Source: Rhexocercosporidium sp. MPI-PUGE-AT-0058 (lineage: Eukaryota > Ascomycota > Leotiomycetes > Helotiales). From it: a DNA stretch of 64,000 nt. This document shows positions 56,476 to 64,000 of this stretch, piece after piece. Where the stretch lies: NCBI GenBank assembly GCA_020746875.1, contig JAGTJL010000001.1:1116001-1180000 (forward strand), written 5' to 3'. The translations under genes and the position numbers were made by a program. Position 1 is the first letter of the stretch. Each line of letters starts with the position of its first letter. The notes under the pieces are model-generated. The model saw only the letters and a program-made list of their open reading frames with translations, had not been told where the DNA came from and ran no database searches.

Positions 56476-58137
56476 TTATATCTTGCCACCCCCAACATAA
56501 CAGTTCTGGCTTGCAATTTGCAAGTTGACAGCCATTGCCAATGCCGTAAGGTGACCTCCCGTCTGTTTCAAATAATCCGCCTGAGTTTTCCCCTGATCAA
56601 GTAGATATGGCTGTCCTACAAAGTCCACATAGATGACATTCGGATAAGAGAATGGTGTAAACTCATGGTACGCCGACCAGAACAAGCTACTCTGTGCAAT
56701 AGCAGCGCGATCCGCCAGAGGAGTAACAATGTTATTAACACCCAGAGTCATAGTCCATGACAAGAGGAAGAACCCATCATTCGTTCCACTCTCGCCTTCT
56801 TTACCCAGCTTGCGGTTCTGCTGAAGCTTAGATAGTTGATCTGCACGCATTCTTTCGTAGTCGTCCGTCTCCGCGTATCTGTTGTATGCATTGAGCTTGC
56901 CGTAGCTGTAGAAACCCTTCGATGCATCCTCCGTTGCTGGGATACTGCGGTATAAAGTGATCACGCATCCTTGACCGTCGCCGATGAGCTGGTTCATGGT
57001 AAGATCGTCTAAACGAGCTGCTCCCCCGAAACCTTTGCATGGTTTCTTGATGCCGTCTCGCCACTTTTGCCAGATTGGTCTCCACTGGTCGTCTGTCAGT
57101 CTATTGTACGACTGCTCAGGCGTCCGGCGGTCTGTGTCGAAGCCAGACTCGTTATTGAGGTCGATGATGACAAGTTCTCCCGGATACTCATCCATAAACT
57201 TATTGATCTGCGCGATTATCTCATCAACCTCCAGGCCATTCGAACCAACAGCACTGTTACTAGACACCGAATAGTGGCACGTCATATGCTTCCCATTATT
57301 CCCAAGACAAGGACGGATGTCGAACCAGCGGGATCCGCGAACCAGCTGCCCATAGACATCAAGCCATTGCGTCTGGGTGTTCTGCCACGTAGAGAATGCA
57401 GTGCCGCCATCAATCTCGCTCATTCCTGCATCGTGGCTCCCGATCATGGTCACATACTTGAGTTTGCGCTCTCCAATTACATTTAACATAGCGTGCAGGT
57501 ACGCCACGGGAGGATTCGCACTCGACCAATACCCATAACTTTCGCTTCCTGTCAACACCCACTGGAGAGTATTGCCATTGCTTTTAGTTGGAAAACCGAG
57601 GTCGAACATCGTTCCTTGTAGAGTGTCTTTCGTACCAATCCCATCATAACTGATCCGAGCCCGCAACTTCGGCGACAAGTTGGAGACGTAATCCGTGGAA
57701 ACATGGAACTTTTTGTTCGTGCTCTTGATCTCAAAATAAGCCTCTCCACCAGTATCGCTATCCTTCACAAAAAGGCCTTGGGCGAAGTTGATGTCAAATT
57801 GGGCGGATTCGCCGGCGGGGATCGTGAGCCATTGACCATCCCAGTTCTTCATTTGCCATTGATTTGCGCCGATGAATTCGAAGTCCTGGTTACATCCGTT
57901 GACGATTGTCAGGTATGCTACTTGTGTGTTTGTTCCGGTTCTTTGAGCCTTGATTTCGCCGGGAGGTATGTTTGTTGGATTACTGTTGAGTGGCTGGCCG
58001 GTGCAAAGGTCGACGAATTGACTTTGAGTACGGTCGGAGATGTTGTGATTCAGCGTGCGGGGGGCCAAAATGGCAAATGGAGAAGCGGCGCATAGAGACA
58101 GTAGACCCACGGTCCACAAGTAAACAAAGCTGTACAT
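56476..58137 (-). CDS. secreted PI-PLC-like phosphodiesterase
   Basis: A single-exon protein of 553 residues. The first ~20 residues are a signal peptide (MYSFVYLWTVGLLSLCAA). An N-terminal beta-rich region (about 45-210: LTIVNGCNQDFEF, GQWLTIPAGESAQF) precedes the catalytic TIM-barrel part, where YVTMIGSHDAGMSEI supplies the first catalytic His and HMTCHYSV the second; SRWFDIRPCLG, ELVIIDLNNESGF and GCVITLYRS are further conserved barrel strands. This is the PLC-like phosphodiesterase superfamily (PI-PLC X type). It is exported and probably acts on phosphoinositides, GPI anchors or other phosphodiesters; the substrate is unknown. Confidence 0.88.
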   Translation of the reverse strand: MYSFVYLWTVGLLSLCAASPFAILAPRTLNHNISDRTQSQFVDLCTGQPLNSNPTNIPPGEIKAQRTGTNTQVAYLTIVNGCNQDFEFIGANQWQMKNWDGQWLTIPAGESAQFDINFAQGLFVKDSDTGGEAYFEIKSTNKKFHVSTDYVSNLSPKLRARISYDGIGTKDTLQGTMFDLGFPTKSNGNTLQWVLTGSESYGYWSSANPPVAYLHAMLNVIGERKLKYVTMIGSHDAGMSEIDGGTAFSTWQNTQTQWLDVYGQLVRGSRWFDIRPCLGNNGKHMTCHYSVSSNSAVGSNGLEVDEIIAQINKFMDEYPGELVIIDLNNESGFDTDRRTPEQSYNRLTDDQWRPIWQKWRDGIKKPCKGFGGAARLDDLTMNQLIGDGQGCVITLYRSIPATEDASKGFYSYGKLNAYNRYAETDDYERMRADQLSKLQQNRKLGKEGESGTNDGFFLLSWTMTLGVNNIVTPLADRAAIAQSSLFWSAYHEFTPFSYPNVIYVDFVGQPYLLDQGKTQADYLKQTGGHLTALAMAVNLQIASQNCYVGGGKI

Positions 58138-59749
58138 GGCGAAGTACTAGTGCAAACGATGGGGATTCATTTAGCTGCCTTTGTGGCTAGTCTTTCCGAA
58201 GCACGTCTGTTTTAAGCTGGGGGAGCGGCATTGCTTCTTATCAGAGACGGTAATCGAGTGTAAGCAAATCCAGGAGAAGACAGGAAGGGAAGGGAACTTA
58301 GTATTAAAGTGAATCAAAGGCATACTGGTGGTTGTCATTCGTCATGATCGTGACCAATAACATCTCCCCAGATTTGACAGGGAGGGTCGGGCCGAGGGGT
58401 CACCCCCTCTTTGACATATCACCGGGGCACGTATCTCGAGATTAAAGTGCCGACAGGGAATTTCTGGAAACTGCATGTGCCAATTGCATAGCTTCCTGAT
58501 TTTGAATATTGAGAAACTTACTATGTGAAACGAACAGAAGACCATCAAATCATAGCGTAGAATATAATCACGCTATCCAGCTAGATTCACGACCAACAGC
58601 GTCGGCACCAGATGAAATGAACGCCACATGTGAAATTGTACCACTCGCTAGAGAACGCAGGTACATAGTGTGCAACCAATACTCGGCTGCTCTACTATCA
58701 CCGTCAGGACAGGAAGACATCAAATGAGCAGTGTTTAACTCTGTCAACTCGGACTGGCCGGCGTTTGTGATCTGTTGGATAAGAACGACTGCTTCTACAG
58801 ACCACGTTCCAACCATTCAAGTGCTTGTGACCACATACATGTAGGACGTCAAACAATGTGACATGCCCAGCAACCTGGAACATTAAAATGCGATGTTAAG
58901 CGAGGGGTTGACTCTCTGCCCATTGGTCTATCCACAGCCTTGGCAAGCCCCCTGATATCTCCGTCAAGGTAGGAAAGTGTTGTTCATTTGGAAGGTCAAT
59001 TGGTTGTGGCAGGTCAGCTCTATTTATCCATGTCCCTTGGCTGTATAGATGTCTCGAATAATAGTATTTGTGTAGCAATTGATAGGCTAATACGATGTAT
59101 GATCTTGCCCGTACTTTCTTCATAGTGTGTATTTTTCGGCATTCATGAGCCGTACAGGGGGAAATTCAGGGTGGAGCCACCCAAACGAGTGGCGATAAAC
59201 CAATGTTGGGAGGGAAGACTTGACATGCCAGTAATCACTAGCAAGAGATTGTAATATCTCGTATATATATGTTCTCAAGATTTTGATATTTTCCAATGTT
59301 CGTACTGATATTTGGCATTGGAAATGGAGGAGATATCTACAATTGGCATCGCAATTCCTCGCTTGCAATGGATCACTTGCTCACAAATACTTCTAACGGC
59401 TACAAATCAGTAATTTCTTGATCTGTATCCTAAGTTGTATTCGGTATTGTTTCGGAAACGACTTGACACACGAAAGAAAATAATCAAGCGCTACGAACAG
59501 AACCATCAAGGAATCAATCCACTTGAATTGAAGCGAATTGCTACTATATTAAATCATCTATGTTTCGACACACCCGACTTGAGAGACAACTCTTCACATT
59601 TTACATCAGTAGGAGATACAGATAAGATTATTTACTTTACCCTTGGATAGCTAAGCTTTCAAAGTCACAATCAACTTTACCGACATGCTCGTCTCCAGCC
59701 AACTGCCAACACAACCTCCGAAACACTCTCACATCCTCATAACCCAGAT
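58138..59749. other. intergenic, no supportable gene
   Basis: A 1.6 kb stretch with only short frames lacking domains on both strands. Its left end is the PLC-like promoter. Confidence 0.5.
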
Positions 59750-60281
59750 CTACTCCTTCTTCTCCGGCTCTCCTTTCTTGGGCTTATTCTTACTACCGGG
59801 GTCATTCTCATAATCACCACCTTGCTTCTCATATTCCTTAGCGAGTTTGGTAGCCTACTCAAGTGTCAATTATCTACTCCAGTAACGGTAAAAAGTAACC
59901 TGACTCCAGACTCCTCAGCCCGTACTTGTGTCTTCATGTCACCCAACTAAAGTTAAACCCCAGAAGCAGATATATGAAAACCTAAAGAGGGGAGAAGGGG
60001 AAGAAATCATATATTACCTTCCAAGCCGACCATTGACCCTCACCACCACCAGATTTGTTGGGTTCTTGCTTGATCTCTGCAGTGGGCATCTGATAAGTAA
60101 CATGTCCGTTCATATATCTAGTGACTTCGCAGTGTAACAGTCCGTACCTTCTTTGATCTTCTCCCTCAACTCAGGATCCGTGGGCGTGCCTGTGTAAATT
60201 ATCAGGCAAGGTTCATTCATGTCTCCAAGATCCAATACTGTACTTTAGGTCGGAAGAAAACATACCTTTGCTGGAAGTCAT
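59750..60281 (-). CDS. 73-residue hydrophilic conserved fungal protein, four exons
   Basis: Invisible as an open frame; rebuilt from splice sites. Exons 60281-60266 (MTSSK+1), 60189-60148 (GTPTDPELREKIKE), 60076-60018 (EIKQEPNKSGGGEGQWSAWK) and 59854-59750 (ATKLAKEYEKQGGDYENDPG...KKGEPEKKE), with introns of 76, 71 and 163 bases, all in phase. The result is 73 residues, highly charged, with a conserved-looking QWSAWKATKLAKEYEKQGGD core. Proteins of this pattern (TPTDPxLREK, W.AWK, KEYE..GGDYEN) recur in ascomycete genomes and have no assigned role. The last intron could hide an optional exon around 59890-59935. Exon phase and codon character make the gene likely. Confidence 0.7.
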
Positions 60282-60726
60282 TCTAGCGCTGATAAATGGG
60301 ACCGTTTTCCGAAACTTGTGCAATTGATTATGAGGAGTATCTCTTGGAACACAGTGAAACTCTTTTTATCATTCTTCTATGCTCTTTATGTGTTTGCGAG
60401 CGTTCTGGTTAGAATGTAGTCTATGACGGGTTGATGATCCGATACTAAGACTTCTCGAGGCGAAGCGTCGGCTACAATTGCTTCGATTACATCATGACGA
60501 CCATCACCCCGAATATTTCTTTTTGAACATGAAATGCTCGCTGGAATGTCATCGAAATGATCAACCCTATTGAGTCTACATACGGCGAGGAAGAAATAAT
60601 CAGCTGGCTCTATTCTCTACTCATGCTCTGATTGACTAATGCAATGCCTTGTTACTAAGCCTATCGTTATGATGCCGTCCACGTCCTTCTCAAATGCCCA
60701 ATGCCAAACCCCTCCAAGATACTACT
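60282..60726. other. spacer upstream of the 73-residue protein
   Basis: About 445 bases, probably the promoter of the small gene and the 3' end of RINT1. Nothing coding seen. Confidence 0.45.
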
Positions 60727-63395
60727 CTAATCAGTGCTTGCCTCGAGTCTCTTCGCCAGAACCGCTCTGGCCTCGCCATTCGTAAGATGTCTGAATCCCA
60801 AGCTCTCAAGCGCATCTGAAGTACGCTGACCATCTGCGAAAATTTCCTCGCTGACTTCCCGGAGAGACTTTTGGCCACCCTCAGTTTCCACGGGGAGGCT
60901 TAATAAGAAGATTGCTTCTCTCAATTTCGGCATCGCAAACGTCGATTCATTTCCATACTTGAGGTATCGGCCAATTGTTGCTTGGGTAGCCTCAAAGTCG
61001 GAACCAAGTTGTGCAGCACCAAGCGAAGTGAACTCTTGTCTCAAGAGAACATCGTGGAAGATCAAGTCCTGGAGGCTGCCGAGTGCATCACGCCAGATCC
61101 GTCGATAAGGTGCATCAGCTAGTACCTTTCGTAAGAATTCCATACTTTGCGCTAATTCCTAGAACCGAGTTAGTATTAGAAATATTAAAGAGTAGAGATA
61201 GACATACTCGTAGTGGTCCGTCTAATTCTGCAGTACGCGCGGAAGGGTATGAATCTATTCTTGACTTAGTGTTTTCATTGGTAAACAAAGGCAAGAATCT
61301 TACTTGAAGAAGCATCTCCAATTGTGCACCATTGTGGCTTGGTTATATACTGCTTGAAGGATACTGGAAACGAATACTTGATAGCTTGTGTGATGTATGA
61401 TTCGGCCATTTGTCGTAGCTTCTCAAAGTTCTCGATTGTTTTGTCGAACACGGCACCTTCCAGTTCAAACCCCATGGCATCTGATGTGCTGTCTCTGACT
61501 TCGTTGTAGGACATTTCGCCGGCGAGTTTGGAATTGCTGTTGGTATCCTTTGCTCTTTCTTGCAGATCTTCCCACATGTCAATGAAGAACTACGTGCATC
61601 ACGTTAGTCTTGATTCGCAGCCGAAGATCCCGACAACAGGTCGCAAATACTCACTTCCTCGTTACTCCAGTCCTTCATCATTGAGATAAGATGCTCGGCG
61701 CTGCCAAAAACCTTGCAAAGTGTCTCAAACTTGCCAACCCCTTGAAGTGCAGCCTCCTGCTCTTTGGTGATTCCATGGATTGTACGACCTACCGTAGATG
61801 TTATCGTGCTATAAACATCCAAAGAGTCCTTGAGTCGACCATAGTAGAGATCCAGAATCTCAGCTTGTATACCAATGAGGAACTTCATCTTGTGTGAAAA
61901 CTTCCGTAATTTGTTGTACTGGAGAGTTTCGGTCTGGATGAGGTCTGTCACTTTGATAGCTCCATAGGTGGGCTTGGTTTTTCCAGGACCAGAGCTGTCA
62001 TAATCAATCGCAGCACTGTCTGGTGATTTGTTGATGTCCCAGTATCTCTCCAGAGCAAATTTCTTTTCGACTTCATACCAAGTATCGAACCAGCGGTCAA
62101 GGACTTCCCAAGTCAGGCCTTTCCAACCTAGATCCGGGTTTCCTCCGTCATAGTTGAACTTCTTTCTGACTGTCTCGTCGAAATTCATCAACTGGACCAT
62201 GAAGCGGCTGAGCAGTTGAGGATTGTTAGCGACCGCCTCAACCTGGCTGTCCACTTTTGCTTTCATGACTGGCAGCAAAGCAGTTACAAAAGCAGCGACG
62301 GGGTCAACATATAGAGCGTTGCCGGAGTATATGTTACCCCTGAAATGGGCTGCAAGAACAGGGCCGATGTTCTCTCGGAAGAAGGTTTGCCATTTAGAGA
62401 CGGTTCCAAGGAACCACTCAAAATAGTAATTTCCAAGCTACAGTCGATTAGCTGACATTTCATAGAGCGAAGCGAATACCAACCTGATTCGGGTGGTTCG
62501 TAGGTTTGTCACTGAAAAAATGATATCTGAACTGTTGTACAAATGGCTTCGCGAGCACTTCCATGGGTAGAAGTATAAGAGGCTCTCGTGCAGCAACAAT
62601 CTCTGGCATTTGCAAGTCCAGAAGCTTTTCCAGACAATCGCTCCATTCTGTTGTGGGTTCGCTGGTAGCATCTGGCCATTTCGACTTCTTCAAAACGGCT
62701 TCGAATTCATCCAACATGATCTTCTTCATCTCGACCCAAAGTTCGTCTGTAGTCTCTTGAATGAATTTCACAAGATGGACCCCTGCTCCCTCTGCTACTT
62801 CTTGTAGCTCGGGCAACACCATGGCCCTTTCTTTCAGAATTGTATATGGCTTCAGAGCTTCCTTTGGATTTGCTGGTAGGTATGATTTCGCTTCCTCTTT
62901 TAGTGACTCCGCCTCCCTCAATAATGTGACATAGCTCTGGGCCAGCTCAACCTTCCGCAGCTTCTCCATGGGCCTTTCAAATCGCCGCTTCGCTTCCTCT
63001 GGTGTGTCCGACGATGTTACAATCTTCAGACGATTATGAACATTGAGATATTCCCTTTCGAATGCCTGCGACTGCTCTAGCATCAGAGTGCTGTGATTGA
63101 CGGAGGCTTCTCGAGCCTGATTCAGTTCTGATTTTGCATGTCGAAGCTATATGGGCAATGAGCATATGCAGAATTCTGGATTACACTGATATAGTACCTG
63201 AGTTTCAAGCTGCGTTTTCTGCAGCTCTACACTGGCCAGCAAGCTTGCTATATCTCCAAGATCCGTAGCTGTTTGTATTTTGTCGTTTAGGTAATCCTCC
63301 ACTCTAATGTCCCTCTCTCCGAGTGGAATATCCATTTGGGGATTTAAGAGTACTGCGACAGGACTCTTTTCTCGGCTTATCAAGGGGGTAGCCAT
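60727..63395 (-). CDS. RINT1/Tip20 subunit of the Dsl1 tethering complex
   Basis: Tethers Golgi-derived vesicles at the ER and is also linked to checkpoint control through RAD50 binding in animals. Six exons: 63395-63198, 63146-62484, 62437-61655, 61589-61304, 61254-61208 and 61158-60727; introns 51, 46, 65, 49, 49 and in phase throughout; 802 residues. The N-terminus (DIRVEDYLNDKIQTATDLGD) leads into coiled coil (LLASVELQKTQLETQ, AREASVNHSTLMLEQSQAFE). The RINT1/TIP1 domain contains PLILLPMEVLAKPFVQQFRY, HFFSDKPTN, LGNYYFEWFLGTVSKWQTFF, FVTALLPVMKAKV and WEVLDRWFDTWYEVEKKFAL. The C-terminus has SYPSARTAELDGPLRELAQS and YRRIWRDALGSLQDLIF. A micro-exon of 47 bases (61208-61254) is easily missed. 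Confidence 0.93.
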
Positions 63396-63719
63396 GGCTA
63401 ATGTATTGATGCGATGGGACTCAAGGTTGTGGTGAAGCAAAGCTACAGTGGGAGCTGTGGACACTTTTTGTTTTCTAGGATCAAGAGCTCCCACCAACAC
63501 TGCGGTGCCCTTGCCAGGAGCCAGGCTTTGCCGAGCGGCGCGTTAAAACACGCGCCTTCCCCGGATTTCGATGACGGCATCAACGAATATTTGAAGATTT
63601 TACATGTCCCAGCCTCAAATTTCAACATCCATGGAACTTTCAACTGTGGAAGCCGCGACCGTGTGGAGGATATTAACTGGTTGACGCAGACGGAAAGGTA
63701 TTTTCAACACCGACTTGGG
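63396..63719. promoter_or_regulatory. shared divergent promoter, RINT1 / right-edge gene
   Basis: About 320 bases. Contains AACACGCGCC near 63546 and no convincing gene; an ATG at 63604 opens a frame that stops at 63690. Confidence 0.4.
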
Positions 63720-64000
63720 ATGGCACCTCCGGCGAAGAAGCGCAAAGTCAACAATGACTCCAAATCCTCCCCTGTGGCCTCTCGAAACCTCGACTTCTTC
63801 TTCGGAAAGCAGAAGGAAGTTCTTCCGATCCAGACGAATAATCCTACGAAAGAGAGCATCGAGGGTGTCGGAGGACAGAGCGACTTGGCGGAGTTGACGG
63901 ATGAGCAACTGGCTAGGAAACTGCAGGCAGAATGGGACCAAGAGGGAGCTGGTTTAACAGATATACGTGAAACTACGAATGGAGTGGGCGCAGAAGACTT
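63720..64000 (+). CDS. N-terminal part of a nuclear replication/repair protein, possibly DNA ligase I
   Basis: The frame opens at the ATG at 63720 and runs off the right edge (93 residues). It begins MAPPAKKRKVNN, a nuclear localisation signal, followed by SRNLDFFFGKQKE, which resembles a PCNA-interacting FF motif, and by LTDEQLARKLQAEW, a helix pattern often seen near the N-terminus of fungal DNA ligase I and related PCNA-bound proteins. The catalytic part is outside the window, so the assignment to ligase is a guess; a PCNA-binding nuclease or helicase is equally possible. It diverges from RINT1. Confidence 0.45.
   Translation, partial: MAPPAKKRKVNNDSKSSPVASRNLDFFFGKQKEVLPIQTNNPTKESIEGVGGQSDLAELTDEQLARKLQAEWDQEGAGLTDIRETTNGVGAED

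Noticed and set aside
1..64000. CRISPR arrays, insertion sequences, operons, phage-like modules
   Set aside because: No direct-repeat/spacer array, no transposase or terminal repeats seen, and the genes are intron-bearing fungal genes.

Overview
The window looks like nuclear DNA of a filamentous ascomycete (Pezizomycotina; a leotiomycete such as a member of Helotiales is plausible but not proven). The reasons are many short introns of about 43-250 bases with GT...AG ends and CTAAC/CTGAC-like branch points, strand-alternating single genes with no operons, a frequency (frq) clock gene, and fungal families such as CFEM, 2EXR, LysM, GH93 and TMA16. I saw no recognisable transposon, tRNA, rRNA or CRISPR array.

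Left part (0-25.9 kb). A CaM-dependent kinase (-) diverges from a Ser-rich single-pass membrane protein (+). Next comes a protein with two LysM repeats and a lytic-transglycosylase-like (GH23/SLT) domain (-). Decayed material follows at 6.8-9.5 kb: a frameshifted 2EXR gene, a CAP/PR-1-like remnant and an unknown remnant. Then come a mitochondrial peroxiredoxin (-), a secreted GH93-type exo-arabinanase (+), an Ariadne-type RBR ubiquitin ligase (+), exonuclease 1 (-) divergent from TMA16 (+), an intact 2EXR protein (-), mitochondrial succinyl-CoA:3-ketoacid CoA transferase (-) and a GNAT acetyltransferase (+).

Middle (26-42 kb). An unrecognised multi-exon gene (-) with a damaged 5' end lies head to head with a disrupted membrane-protein gene (+). 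A long spacer leads into frq. It carries clustered GATC motifs that could be White Collar sites and at least three short upstream ORFs. FRQ itself is intact, about 1000 codons with one intron in the coding region. After it come a tiny three-exon Mrx7-like gene (-), a tyrosine phosphatase (+) whose reading frame stays open upstream of the first ATG, and an alpha/beta hydrolase (+).

Right part (42-64 kb). SMC4 of condensin (-) diverges from an ELYS-like nucleoporin gene (+). A secreted/membrane protein with two related 8-Cys CFEM-like units follows (-), then a large multi-pass membrane protein (+), a Q/P-rich small protein (-), a Ymc1-type mitochondrial carrier (+), a secreted PI-PLC-like phosphodiesterase (-), a 73-residue four-exon conserved protein (-), RINT1/Tip20 of the Dsl1 tethering complex (-) and the start of a replication/repair-type protein (+) cut by the window edge.

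Most genes are core housekeeping genes transcribed independently. Shared divergent promoters pair CaMK with the membrane protein, EXO1 with TMA16, SMC4 with ELYS, and RINT1 with the right-edge gene. Exon borders were deduced by eye from splice motifs, phase and family resemblance; no alignment was run.
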